Shown: one piece after another, positions 8,367 to 17,311 of the stretch
How positions within the stretch are numbered: the stretch's first letter is position 1
How the letters are laid out: every line of letters starts with the position of its first letter
From: Chitinophagales bacterium
GTDB taxonomy: Bacteria > Bacteroidota > Bacteroidia > Chitinophagales > CAIOSU01
Assembly (NCBI GenBank): GCA_026003335.1
Contig: BPHB01000002.1
Coordinates: 1-64,000 of the forward strand
Length of the DNA stretch: 64,000 nt
Direction: 5' to 3'
Notes under the pieces: model-generated
Told to the model about the DNA's origin: nothing
Database searches by the model: none
Seen by the model: the letters and a program-made list of their open reading frames with translations, nothing else
Translations under genes and position numbers: made by a program

Positions 8367-10415
8367 ATGAAAAAAACAATTCTTGGAATTTGTTTGATTA
8401 TACTTGCTTATTCACCGGGTTTACTGTATGCCCAGTTCGCGCAGGATACTATGCAGGAGCTTAGTCCGGGCAAAACCAAACGCCTGGCGAAAAAGCTGAC
8501 AAAACGGGGCAGTTACTACAATGCCGTGACTTACTGGGAACAGTATCACGGAAAAAAACCCGACAAATTAAAAGCCATTGATGAGATTGCCCGCCTGAAC
8601 TATCTGCTGCGTGACTACAAAATGGCTGAAAAGTGGTACAAAACCCTGCTGGATGCGGATAGTACCGGAGAATTTCCGAAAACACGTTACTGGTATGCCG
8701 TGATGCTGAAGCATAACGGAAAATATGACGAGGCAAAAGAACAGTTCACCATTTTTATTGACCGTTACCTTGCCGATGACAGCAAAGAATACCACGAGCT
8801 TGCTCAAAAACATATCAGCGGATGTGAGCTGGCAAAAAATCAAATGGAAAACCCTGTAAGAGTAGAAATAACCCACCTGGATGAGCACATCAATAATCCC
8901 TTCACAGATTATGCTCCACAACAGGCTGGCGATGCTCTTTACTTCTCCAGTATTCGTTCTGACAGCGTACTGGATGTACTTAAACTAAAAGGAATAGACT
9001 ATTACTCAAAAATCTACCGGTCAAGCCGCAATGGAGACAGCTGGAGTCCGGCAGTGGTTTTGGAAGGACCGGTTAACAGCTCTACCGCTCACACCGGGAA
9101 TGGAGCGTTCTCTCCGGACGGTACACGTTTTTACTTTACACGCTGCACCACAAAAAAGAGGAACCTGATTAGCCGGTGTGACATATACATGAGTAAAAAA
9201 TCAGGTGATAAATGGAGTGAACCTGAAAAATTGGGGCCTGAAATCAACATGAAAAAATACACAAATACCCAACCTTCCATTGGGCTGGCTGAAGGGAAAG
9301 AAGTATTGTATTTTGTTTCCAACCGGGAAGGAGGCGTTGGAGGTATGGACATCTGGTATGCTGAAAGTACCGGCAACGGTATGTTTGGAACTCCTGTGAA
9401 TGCAGGAGCCGTCATCAACACTTCCGGAGACGAAACCACCCCCTTTTATGACAATCAGAACAAAAAGCTGTACTTTTCTTCCAACGGGCATGTAAACATT
9501 GGCGGTTCTGATATTTTTTACTCAAGCGGCAACCGTGGGCAATGGGATGAGCCGGTTAATATCGGTTTCCCTTTGAACTCCAGTGCTGACGATCTTTACT
9601 TTGTCATTGACAAAGAAGAAAAAGAAGGATTTTTTGCATCCAATCGCCCCAGCCATTTCTCTCTTAAAAGCGAAACCTGCTGCGATGACATTTATCAATA
9701 CCGGATGATTAAAGAAATTTACCTGGATGGTTATGTGGCAAAAAAATCGGACCCCGAAACGCCCATAGGTGATGCTGATGTAAGCGTCTTCACTGTTACT
9801 GGTGACAACCTGGCCCTCATTTCCACCTTTAAAACAGATACCGCTGAACATTTTGTACTGCCGCTGGATCCGGAAAAAGTTTATCAGGTAAATGCTACCA
9901 AACCCGGTTTCTGGGGTAGCGAAGAAATTATTGACTTGTCCAAGATTGTAGTGAAGGATACCTTGTTTAAGGTATTTCTGATTGAGGAAATTGTACGCAG
10001 AAAAATCAAGCTGAAACGCATTTACTACGAATTTGACAAGTACGATATCACCAGCCAGTATAAAGTGACGCTGGACTCTCTGTACGATGTTTTACAAGCC
10101 AATGAAAAATTCACATTGGAAATAATCGGGCATTGTGACAGCGTTGGTTCTGAAAAATACAATCAGGAGCTTGGAAGACGCAGGGCTCAGTCAGCAGCTG
10201 ATTATCTTATGAAAAAAGGTATTGCACCGGAAAGACTTACCCTGATCAGCAAAGGCGAATCTGAGCCACTTATGCCTAACTCAAAACCCAATGGCCAGGA
10301 TGACCCGGTAGGAAGAGCCCATAATCGTAGAGTAGAATTTAAGGTGAACACCAACGATCCCAACCTGGAAATTGAAATTGAATATGTGAACGTGAAAAGA
10401 ACCGATACGCGCTGA
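8367..10415 (+). CDS. OmpA family protein with TPR and PD40 (TolB-like) repeats, PorE-like
   Basis: The 682-residue product has a signal peptide ending near LLYAQ. Domain order: TPR-like helices at about 30-150 (YWEQYHGKKPDKLKAIDEIARLN); PD40/WD40-like beta-propeller repeats at about 180-430, with motifs such as AFSPDGTRFYFT, FVSNREGGVGGMDIWYA and YFSSNGHVNIGGSDIFY; a carboxypeptidase-regulatory-like sandwich at about 455-540; and a C-terminal OmpA peptidoglycan-binding domain at about 555-675 (IYYEFDKYDI, GHCDSVGSEKYNQELGRRRA, GRAHNRRVEF). This order is that of PorE-type proteins, which tether the T9SS or its cargo machinery to peptidoglycan. It is the last gene of the 1.7-10.4 kb cluster and has a strong terminator 22 bases after its stop. 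Confidence 0.92.
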   Translation: MKKTILGICLIILAYSPGLLYAQFAQDTMQELSPGKTKRLAKKLTKRGSYYNAVTYWEQYHGKKPDKLKAIDEIARLNYLLRDYKMAEKWYKTLLDADSTGEFPKTRYWYAVMLKHNGKYDEAKEQFTIFIDRYLADDSKEYHELAQKHISGCELAKNQMENPVRVEITHLDEHINNPFTDYAPQQAGDALYFSSIRSDSVLDVLKLKGIDYYSKIYRSSRNGDSWSPAVVLEGPVNSSTAHTGNGAFSPDGTRFYFTRCTTKKRNLISRCDIYMSKKSGDKWSEPEKLGPEINMKKYTNTQPSIGLAEGKEVLYFVSNREGGVGGMDIWYAESTGNGMFGTPVNAGAVINTSGDETTPFYDNQNKKLYFSSNGHVNIGGSDIFYSSGNRGQWDEPVNIGFPLNSSADDLYFVIDKEEKEGFFASNRPSHFSLKSETCCDDIYQYRMIKEIYLDGYVAKKSDPETPIGDADVSVFTVTGDNLALISTFKTDTAEHFVLPLDPEKVYQVNATKPGFWGSEEIIDLSKIVVKDTLFKVFLIEEIVRRKIKLKRIYYEFDKYDITSQYKVTLDSLYDVLQANEKFTLEIIGHCDSVGSEKYNQELGRRRAQSAADYLMKKGIAPERLTLISKGESEPLMPNSKPNGQDDPVGRAHNRRVEFKVNTNDPNLEIEIEYVNVKRTDTR

Positions 10416-10437
10416 GTAAAGCTTTATTTTTCATAGC

Positions 10438-10470
10438 AAAAGGCTGCCCCAACATTTCAGGCAGCCTTTT
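10438..10470 (+). terminator. Rho-independent terminator after the T9SS cluster
   Basis: An 11-bp stem (AAAAGGCTGCC with GGCAGCCTTTT) encloses an 11-base loop and is followed by a T-rich run. It ends the cargo-PorP/SprF-OmpA transcript. Confidence 0.85.
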
Positions 10471-10807
10471 GTTTTTTGTTGAAACAGGATGTAATAGTAA
10501 TAGGATTAAACGGCATAAAAGTTCTTGAAGAAAATATGCATGCATGAATCCCTGATTAGCCAATGCGCCACGTGTGCTTCAGCAATAAATTTCTTTTTTC
10601 TGTCTCATAAATTCTTACACTCACCCCTTTTGCCTGCAAAGTATTCTGAAAAGGCATGCCTTTTATTTTAAACAAGTTTTAACATTCCTCATCTGCAGGG
10701 GCTGCTAAATCTCTGACTCATGACGCATTGTTTACAAACAATTTTAAACAGCACTTTTAACCAGGGCAAAAGCCGCACCCACAAGCAGGCACATGGCTTT
10801 ACAAAAA
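10471..10807. other. Gene-free spacer between convergent operons
   Basis: About 340 bases lie between the terminator of the T9SS cluster and that of the sigma-factor gene. I see no convincing reading frame, RNA gene or repeat in it. Confidence 0.5.
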
Positions 10808-10840
10808 TCAAAGGGCCGGAAAAAATTTCCGGCCCTTTGA
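10808..10840 (-). terminator. Terminator of the sigma-factor gene
   Basis: A perfect 15-bp inverted repeat (TCAAAGGGCCGGAAA with its complement) around a 3-base loop is followed on the reverse strand by TTTTTGT. It lies about 30 bases past the stop of the reverse-strand sigma gene. Confidence 0.85.
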
Positions 10841-10869
10841 TTGCCTAACCCTAAAAACCCTAAAATGTC

Positions 10870-11733
10870 TTATAGATAGGCTTTAAGCCTTTTTGATTTG
10901 GAAGAGTGACGCAGTTTTTTCAGTGCCTTTTCCCTCAGTTGTCTAACCCGTTCTTTACTCATATCTAACTTGAGCCCGATATCTTCCAGCGACATGGGAT
11001 AGTTGCCGTTGAGCCCGAAGGATAACTTCAGAATTTCCGCATCTTTCTCGCCCAGCGAGGCAAGCATGCCCTCAATTTCAATATTCAGCGATTCGCGTTC
11101 CAACGCGTCCGAAGGGCGCGGCACGTTGGGGTCTTCCATAAAATCTTTGATACTGTAATCTTCATCCCCTTCGCCCATGGGAGCATCAATGGAACGAGCT
11201 TTCATGGTCATATCCAGCACTTCCCTCACCTCATTAGGCGTAAGGTCAACCGCCTCTCCGATTTCTTCCTCCGTGGCGGTCCTTTCGTGAAACTGCTCAA
11301 TGCGAAGCGCGGCATCAGCAATCTCTTTGGCAATCTTGGCACGATTTATCGGCAGCCGGATTCTGCGCGACTTTTCAGATATCGCTTTCAGAATAGACTG
11401 TCTGATCCACCACACTGCATAGGAGATAAACTTAAATCCCCTTGTTTCATCAAAACGTTCTGCAGCTTTAATCAGCCCGATATTAGCTTCGCTAATCAAG
11501 TCTTCAAGGGGTAACCCATGGTGTTGGTATTGCTTGGCTACGCTGATAGCAAAGCGCAGATTAGCCCTTACGAGCTTTTCCAGGGCATCAAGATCTCCCT
11601 GTTTAATTCTTTTTGCAAGCTGTACTTCTTCCTCTACCGTAATCATAGGCTGCACAGCCACTTCCCGCAAGTATGCCTCAATGGATCTTCCGGATCTATC
11701 CGTAATCTGCTTTGAAATTTTTAAATTTCTCAT
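10870..11733 (-). CDS. RpoD/SigA-like sigma-70 factor (short Bacteroidota type)
   Basis: The product has 287 residues, the usual length for the phylum's primary-type sigma, which lacks the long non-conserved region of proteobacterial RpoD. The start MRNLKISKQITDRSG matches the conserved start of that family. Region 1.2/2 spans about 18-120 (YLREV, then DLISEANIGLIKAAERFDET and FKFISYAVWWIRQSI), region 3 about 130-200, and region 4 about 225-285 with the -35-reading helix-turn-helix (MSLEDIGLKLDMSKERVRQL). It differs from the classic RpoD in the region 2-3 linker (SEKSRRIRLPINRAKIAKEI in place of the usual LPLNQ segment), so it may be a second RpoD-like paralogue rather than the housekeeping factor. 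For that reason I give no gene symbol. It is monocistronic with a strong terminator. Confidence 0.9.
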   Translation of the reverse strand: MRNLKISKQITDRSGRSIEAYLREVAVQPMITVEEEVQLAKRIKQGDLDALEKLVRANLRFAISVAKQYQHHGLPLEDLISEANIGLIKAAERFDETRGFKFISYAVWWIRQSILKAISEKSRRIRLPINRAKIAKEIADAALRIEQFHERTATEEEIGEAVDLTPNEVREVLDMTMKARSIDAPMGEGDEDYSIKDFMEDPNVPRPSDALERESLNIEIEGMLASLGEKDAEILKLSFGLNGNYPMSLEDIGLKLDMSKERVRQLREKALKKLRHSSKSKRLKAYL

Positions 11734-12140
11734 TGTTGGATTGGGTGATTTTTATTTTAAGTGATTAATTTTCCATTTTATTTCTTCTTGTTCCCGGCTC
11801 TTTGATGAACAATTTAACCTATACAAGTTGAAACAAGTTCACCAAAAAGTCAGATTTTTTACTTAACGCAAAAACAGTATAAAGATTACACCTGAAACTG
11901 ACTTTTTACACTTTCCGGCCCTAAAAATCTCTGTTCGGCTACCCCAATTCAGAATTAACTGAAAATCATCGTGTTGTAAAACCATCAGACCTCAATACAC
12001 TACAGACGAAAATATTTTAGAGAACGTTGTCTGCAAAAGACAAGCGCAAAATTATTTCCGGCAATTGCGTGTTTGCCCGTAAAAGTGTGCACAGCCTGTT
12101 GATTGTGCAATTTTTCAGACAACCTCATTGAGCAAGCTCT
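11734..12140. other. Intergenic region upstream of the sigma gene and downstream of the P450
   Basis: This is about 400 bases of AT-rich DNA. It must carry the sigma-factor promoter, on the reverse strand, but I did not find an exact TAnnTTTG box there. Small inverted repeats near the P450 stop are too weak to call a terminator. No coding frame or RNA gene is apparent. Confidence 0.4.
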
Positions 12141-13487
12141 TTAGTACACCTTGTTGATACGCATAATTATACCTCCCTTGGGTTTGAGAGTGATCTGTGG
12201 GACAGCTTCCACCTGCCTACTAACTAACTCCATCTCAACCCTTTGACTCAGGAGAGCATTAATAAGATGCATCTCCATGAGTGCGAAGTGATTTCCGATG
12301 CAGGTACGGGGGCCGGCTCCGAATGGTATATAGAGAAACCGATAGTCTCTTTTCATATCATAATCGCGGAAATGAACCGGGTTGAACGTCCATGGCTTTT
12401 CCCAGAAACAAGGGTGATGATGAAGCCCGATTATATTGATCAGAATACGGCTATGCGGAAAAACCGCAAACCCTTTTATTTGACCCTCTGCAACAGGTCT
12501 TCTGCCAATGGCATAAACCGGTGGATATAATCGCATCGCTTCAAAGATAACCTCAGAGCCCTTTCGCAAGCACGGGACATGGTCAAAGGTCAGCTCCAAA
12601 CCCAACTGACGACTCTCTTTCCGTAAAGCGTCCTCTTCATCCGCATGTTGTTTGAGAAGATACCATGTCCACGATAAGGCATTCACGGTCGTTTCATGGC
12701 CGGCAAGGAAAATGGTCATTACTTCATCGCGTAGCTGCTGCTCAGACATCCTTTCTCCGGTTTCAGCATCGCGGACTTCCAGAAGCAGTTGCAACAGATC
12801 AGGAGGTCCACCGCTTCTGGCAGATTTTCTTTTTCGGATAATGTCGTAAACAATGCGATCCAGAGTGGCAATGAATTTCCTTCCTTTTATATAGCCGGGC
12901 AGAGGCATCCAAAAAGGAGGCGCCAGAGGATTTCTGATCATACGGATAGCCGTGTGATTCAGATAATTCACGCTATGCCAAACCGTATTTATATCAGCGG
13001 GTGAAATATCTGAAGAAAATAAAGCACGGGCAACCACTTCAATGGCAACGGCTGCCATTTCTTTGGTAAAATTGATCGTTTTACCCTCTAGCTTTTTCCA
13101 TGCATCTATATGCTTGCCTGTCACTTCCACTACATACTTGCTTACGCGCTTTAAACTCTCAGCATGAAAGGCAGGTTGCGCAAGCCTGCGCTGTCTCCTC
13201 CAAAATTCTCCTTCGCTATTTATCAGGCCGTTACCCAGCAGAATACTCAGGGTTTCATAGGCCTCACCTTTGCGGTAGTTTCTATATTTTTCCTGCAAAA
13301 CATACTGCACATATTCGGGATGATTCAGCACATAAACCTCTCTTCCCAGCACACGGAAGCGAAAGGCTTCCGGGTATCTTTCAGGTGAGTAGGCAAGAAA
13401 ATTTACGGTATCCGTCAAGGGTTCCAGAAATTTTCTTGCCTTGTAAACTGGAGGATAAGCCTTACGAGTATCCATCAACCTGAGCAT
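12141..13487 (-). CDS. Cytochrome P450
   Basis: The 448-residue product has the P450 signatures in order: the I-helix oxygen-activation motif AGHETTV, with A-G-x-E-T; the K-helix E-x-x-R in FEAMRLYPP; the PERF-like region FNPVHF; and the heme-binding loop FGAGPRTCIG with the ligand cysteine at about residue 396. There is no N-terminal membrane anchor or fused reductase, so it is a soluble class that needs separate redox partners, none of which lies nearby. The sequence is most like the bacterial CYP102/CYP4-like fatty-acid or terpenoid hydroxylases, but substrate cannot be told. It is transcribed alone, divergent from the TPR gene at 13632. A sterol-reductase homologue lies elsewhere in the window, which makes polycyclic lipid substrates worth considering. 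Confidence 0.93.
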   Translation of the reverse strand: MLRLMDTRKAYPPVYKARKFLEPLTDTVNFLAYSPERYPEAFRFRVLGREVYVLNHPEYVQYVLQEKYRNYRKGEAYETLSILLGNGLINSEGEFWRRQRRLAQPAFHAESLKRVSKYVVEVTGKHIDAWKKLEGKTINFTKEMAAVAIEVVARALFSSDISPADINTVWHSVNYLNHTAIRMIRNPLAPPFWMPLPGYIKGRKFIATLDRIVYDIIRKRKSARSGGPPDLLQLLLEVRDAETGERMSEQQLRDEVMTIFLAGHETTVNALSWTWYLLKQHADEEDALRKESRQLGLELTFDHVPCLRKGSEVIFEAMRLYPPVYAIGRRPVAEGQIKGFAVFPHSRILINIIGLHHHPCFWEKPWTFNPVHFRDYDMKRDYRFLYIPFGAGPRTCIGNHFALMEMHLINALLSQRVEMELVSRQVEAVPQITLKPKGGIIMRINKVY

Positions 13488-13631
13488 ACTTTAAATCAGA
13501 TTATACCTTAAGCTGTAACGAATTTGAAGATAAAAACCTGTTTGTACATAAAAAGCTGTTTTTTTAAAAATATTCCATTTTAATCAGTAGCTTTACCGCA
13601 TACTCTTCAATAATTTAATCAATTTAGTCCC

Positions 13632-14537
13632 ATGCAATTTCATCTGACGATAGTTGGGGTTGTTGCTGCGACTTTTGCTTTTTCCCAAACAGCACAAACA
13701 CTATTCAACAGCGGTGTAAATAAATTTGATGCAAAAAACTATGCGGGCGCCATTGCTGACCTTACAGAGGCGATCAAGCTAGATCCCAATTTTACGGATG
13801 CATATTTTAACAGGGGCCTCGCTCAAAGCTATAAGGGAGATGACGTTGAAGCCATAAAAGATTTTACCTGTGTCATCAAGCTGTATCCACAGGATTATGA
13901 GGCATATTATAATCGGGGATACTGCAAAACCAATCTGGGGCTTTACGATGAAGCAACCGCGGATTTTACCATGGCCATCGGCATCAAGCCCGACTATGCA
14001 TCAGCTTACTTTGAAAGAGGGGTCGCCAAAGGCAAAACAGGCGATTATGAAGGAGGGATTCAGGATTACAACAAGGTTGTACAGTTAAATTCCAATTATC
14101 CTTCCGTATATTTCAACCGTTCCAACCTCAAAAGCAAAATGAATGATTTTTCGGGAGCTATTGCTGACCTTAACCTGGCCATAAAGCAAAAACCTACCGA
14201 TTACGAAGCTTATTTCTATCGCGGGCTTTATAAATCAAAAATCGAAGATACTGAGGGTGCTATAGCAGATTATACCCTGGCCATTGGAATCAAGCCAGAT
14301 TATGCCGATGCATTTTTTAATCGTGGCTACCTGTATTATAACATAGGCTATTATGAAGCTGCACTAGAAAATCACACCCGTGTGATTGCACTGGAACCCA
14401 ACGCCTACGATGCTTATTATGAGCGCGGACTGTGTAAGATAGCTATCGGAGACGTAACAGCCTGTTCTGATTTTAAAAAGGCGTTGGAACTCGGATCAAA
14501 GATTGCGGCATCTGAGATTGACAAATATTGCCAGTAA
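13632..14537 (+). CDS. Exported TPR repeat protein
   Basis: The 301-residue product has a short signal peptide (MQFHLTIVGVVAATFAFSQ) followed by eight consecutive 34-residue tetratricopeptide repeats that fill the rest of the protein (units such as YADAFFNRGYLYYNIG and AIADLTEAIKLDP). TPR arrays are protein-protein interaction scaffolds. Nothing in the sequence shows a catalytic role, so the partner is unknown. It is the first gene of a closely spaced plus-strand run that continues with a coiled-coil protein, an MgtC-like membrane protein, two universal stress proteins and a Crp/Fnr regulator. The spacing to the next gene is 33 bases. Confidence 0.88.
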   Translation: MQFHLTIVGVVAATFAFSQTAQTLFNSGVNKFDAKNYAGAIADLTEAIKLDPNFTDAYFNRGLAQSYKGDDVEAIKDFTCVIKLYPQDYEAYYNRGYCKTNLGLYDEATADFTMAIGIKPDYASAYFERGVAKGKTGDYEGGIQDYNKVVQLNSNYPSVYFNRSNLKSKMNDFSGAIADLNLAIKQKPTDYEAYFYRGLYKSKIEDTEGAIADYTLAIGIKPDYADAFFNRGYLYYNIGYYEAALENHTRVIALEPNAYDAYYERGLCKIAIGDVTACSDFKKALELGSKIAASEIDKYCQ

Positions 14538-14570
14538 ACAGTAAAATGCTTTACACTAAAAAATTTCAAT

Positions 14571-14969
14571 ATGAAGGTTGAAGAGAAGGCAGAGTCCGTA
14601 CACTTGAGCGATCTGCATTTTGAGCACAGGCTCTGGCTGAATGAATTAAAGTTTTTTAATGATGAGATTAAAATTTTTGAACATCGTCTGGATGAGCTTG
14701 TAACCCGCACCACCAACAAAGCTGTTTTGGCCAGACTGGAACAGTTTCAAAATAAGTTCATTCATCAAAAAGAAGTGATTCACGAATTAAAACACAAAAT
14801 AAAAGCCCACGAGAAACAATTGGCTGCCGAAGCTAAAAACAACCCGATTGCTGCAGACCACAGGTATTTTCACGATCACGCTGAATTGCGTTCAGAAATG
14901 CAGCATTATCGAGCTCTTTTCGCTGATCTGAAGGAATCCTTTTTAAGATACCTGGCAGAATGGATGTAG
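14571..14969 (+). CDS. Hypothetical coiled-coil protein
   Basis: This product has 132 residues, no signal peptide and no recognised domain. Composition and heptad spacing (LNELKFFNDEIKIFEHRLDEL, and a second stretch around HELKHKIKAHEKQLAAEAK) indicate long charged coiled coils. It is rich in His, Lys and Glu. Its position, 33 bases after the TPR gene and 22 bases before the MgtC-like gene, makes it part of the same transcription unit. Function is unknown. Confidence 0.75.
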   Translation: MKVEEKAESVHLSDLHFEHRLWLNELKFFNDEIKIFEHRLDELVTRTTNKAVLARLEQFQNKFIHQKEVIHELKHKIKAHEKQLAAEAKNNPIAADHRYFHDHAELRSEMQHYRALFADLKESFLRYLAEWM

Positions 14970-14991
14970 CTGTACAAATCCCTCTTAAATT

Positions 14992-16302
14992 GTGTTGGAT
15001 GAAGTTCTTATCAGCTCGGGTTCAGGGGCGCTCAGTGTAAAAGATTTCTTTCTTCGTTTGCTGGTTTCCCTCGGTATTGGCATGCTCATCGGTTTTGAAC
15101 GTGAACACAATGCCCTCCAAAGTCGTTCCCCTCTTTTTGCCGGTGCAAGAACTTTCACACTGGTTACATTATTGGGCTTCCTCTCCGGGCTGCTTTCCTG
15201 GTTTACAGGTTCAGCTATAGTTTACCTGAGCCTGGGTGGGGTGCTAATTGTAGTCATGATATCTTATTATGTTTCCTCTTCGTCCGGGGAGTTAGGCAGT
15301 ACCACCGAGTTTACACTGATGCTGAGCTTTTTCCTCGGGCTGCTCACTTTTTTCGGACATATTCAGGTAAGTCTTATTTTAACCGTCATCATTGTCACCC
15401 TGTTGTCCCTGAAAATGCAGATGCAAACCGTAGTCGGGCGTATCAGGCAGGAAGAGATTTTTGCCGTAATAAAGTTCGTAGTTCTTACTACACTGGTCCT
15501 GCCATTTTTGCCCAACAGAACGATAGATCCTTTCCATGTCTTTAATCCAAGAGATGTTGCGTGGGTTATCATTCTTACTTCGGGGCTCAACTTTGGAGGC
15601 TACGTATTAACCATAGCACTGGGGGCCCGACAAGGCATATTACTGACCGGACTCTTGGGAGGGCTGGTTTCCAGTACAGCGGTTACCTGGGTATTCTCTC
15701 AAAGAAGCAAGGAGATACCCTCATTGTCCCGCAACTATGCCTCCGCGATACTAGTTGCTTCCACGATTATGCCCCTCCGCGTTATTCTGCTTGTTTATAT
15801 TTTCAATAATCATCTTCTTCCGGCATTGGTTGTACCCCTTTTATTTATATCAGTTACAGGCCTTGCAGTTGCCTTTTTAATAACCAGAAAAAGTACAGAA
15901 TCCACAGCTGGTCCGGATATTCATACAGAAAACCCTCTTGACTTCCTTGAAGCACTGAAATTCGGGGCATTGTTTACGGGCATTCTTTTTCTTGTTCATT
16001 TTTCTATGAAATATGCAGGCACGAAAGGCGTGCTCCTGGCCAGTGCCGTATCTGCAATTACAGATGTGGATGCCATCACGATTTCCGTTTCAAAACTACA
16101 GGCTTCTGATTTGACTCCGTTTCTTGCACAAAATGCTATTTTGCTTGCCGCGCTGACCAATAATATTGTAAAGATCTTTATTACCCTGCTGTTTGGAAGC
16201 AAGCAACTGAAAAAACTTTGCGCTGCAGGATTCGGTTTGATCACAGCAGCAGGAACAACCGGTTTTATATGGCTGTATTTTTACAATAAAATTTTAAACT
16301 AG
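14992..16302 (+). CDS. MgtC/SapB-DUF4010 family integral membrane protein
   Basis: The 436-residue protein is very hydrophobic, with about a dozen predicted transmembrane segments. Residues about 22-150 match the MgtC/SapB N-terminal domain (LVSLGIGMLIGFEREH, the conserved GIGxLIGxERE, then AGARTFTLVTLLG). Residues about 180-400 match DUF4010 (LNFGGYVLTIALGARQG, GLLGGLVSSTAVTW, AVSAITDVDAITISV). MgtC proteins are linked to magnesium limitation and stress survival, but the DUF4010 fusions have no settled substrate. The GTG at 14992 is taken as start; the TTG directly after it is an alternative. It precedes the first universal stress protein by 16 bases. Confidence 0.85.
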   Translation: MLDEVLISSGSGALSVKDFFLRLLVSLGIGMLIGFEREHNALQSRSPLFAGARTFTLVTLLGFLSGLLSWFTGSAIVYLSLGGVLIVVMISYYVSSSSGELGSTTEFTLMLSFFLGLLTFFGHIQVSLILTVIIVTLLSLKMQMQTVVGRIRQEEIFAVIKFVVLTTLVLPFLPNRTIDPFHVFNPRDVAWVIILTSGLNFGGYVLTIALGARQGILLTGLLGGLVSSTAVTWVFSQRSKEIPSLSRNYASAILVASTIMPLRVILLVYIFNNHLLPALVVPLLFISVTGLAVAFLITRKSTESTAGPDIHTENPLDFLEALKFGALFTGILFLVHFSMKYAGTKGVLLASAVSAITDVDAITISVSKLQASDLTPFLAQNAILLAALTNNIVKIFITLLFGSKQLKKLCAAGFGLITAAGTTGFIWLYFYNKILN

Positions 16303-16318
16303 CAAAACCTCCTTTAAG

Positions 16319-17236
16319 ATGGCATTATCCATTAATCGCATCCTGGTTGGATTGGATTTTTCAGATGCGGATATCCCGCTGTTAAAGTACACAAGCTTTC
16401 TTTGCAGCCTTGTAAATCCAGTTCGCGTTTACTTTGTGCATATTCACCGCAGTCTGGACATACCCGAGGAGATAAGAAAAAAAATTCCTCAGCTAAGGCA
16501 ACCCCTTGATGAGCACCTGGAAGAACAAATGAAAGAAACTGTTGAAAACATTTTCGGTGACAATATATCCTTTAAGACTGAATTTATAGTGCATGAAGGC
16601 TCTCCGCTGAAAGAAATACTCCGATGGGCACACATCAAGAATATTGACCTGCTGCTTGCCGGCAGAAAAAAAACCTCTCAGGGGAGTGGCATTTTGCCTC
16701 AGGAACTCTCAAGAAAAATTTCATGCCCGGTGCTTTTGGTGCCTGTAATGGCACGGCCGGTGATGAAGAAGATCTTTCTGCCTCTGGATTTCTCTTCTTA
16801 CTCTGACATTGCATTTCAATACGCCCTAAAGCTTGCCGAAGCAAGCCATGCGGAAATATGCTGTTATCATGTAACAAGTCTGCCATCCGGATATTACACT
16901 ACAGGAAAAAGCGAAGAAGAGTTTTTCTCAATTCTCAAGGAGCATGCCTTGAGCAAATATCAAAAACTGCTGAGGAAATTCCGTGCTGACCAAAAGACCA
17001 TCAGCATACTCATTGAACCGGGGAAAAAATCCATAGCCTATATGGTAAATACCCGGGCGCATGCCGAAAAAGCTGACCTTATTCTGATAGGCGCCCGCGG
17101 ACATACAAATGCCTCAGCCTTACTGCTGGGAAGCCTTACCGAAAAAGTGATCAGGGATGATTATGATATTCCCGTGCTCGTAGTTAAGCAGAAAAACAAG
17201 AAACTCAGTTTCTGGGAAATGATAAAAGAAATCTGA
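16319..17236 (+). CDS. Tandem-domain universal stress protein (UspA family)
   Basis: The 305-residue product contains two UspA folds. Domain 1 (about 5-145) starts with INRILVGLDFSDADI and has a degenerate nucleotide loop. Domain 2 (about 150-295) starts KKIFLPLDFSSYSDIAF and ends LILIGARGHTNASALLLGS, which fits the ATP-binding G-x2-G-x9-G-S motif exactly. So one half probably binds ATP and the other may be structural, a common arrangement in tandem Usp proteins. Usp proteins act in cytoplasmic stress, starvation and redox responses. The adjacent second Usp gene and a Crp/Fnr regulator support a stress-response cluster. Confidence 0.92.
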   Translation: MALSINRILVGLDFSDADIPLLKYTSFLCSLVNPVRVYFVHIHRSLDIPEEIRKKIPQLRQPLDEHLEEQMKETVENIFGDNISFKTEFIVHEGSPLKEILRWAHIKNIDLLLAGRKKTSQGSGILPQELSRKISCPVLLVPVMARPVMKKIFLPLDFSSYSDIAFQYALKLAEASHAEICCYHVTSLPSGYYTTGKSEEEFFSILKEHALSKYQKLLRKFRADQKTISILIEPGKKSIAYMVNTRAHAEKADLILIGARGHTNASALLLGSLTEKVIRDDYDIPVLVVKQKNKKLSFWEMIKEI

Positions 17237-17311
17237 CAAAAGTCATCTGCCAACAACCGTCAATTTGTTAACTTTCTTGCCGCTACAGGTCAAATTTAAA
17301 TCCTGCAACGT

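Noticed and set aside
10846-10864. CCTAACCCTAAAAACCCTAAA, which resembles telomere-like repeats
   Set aside because: There are only about three imperfect copies just after a sigma-factor terminator in a bacterial context, so chance is the better explanation.
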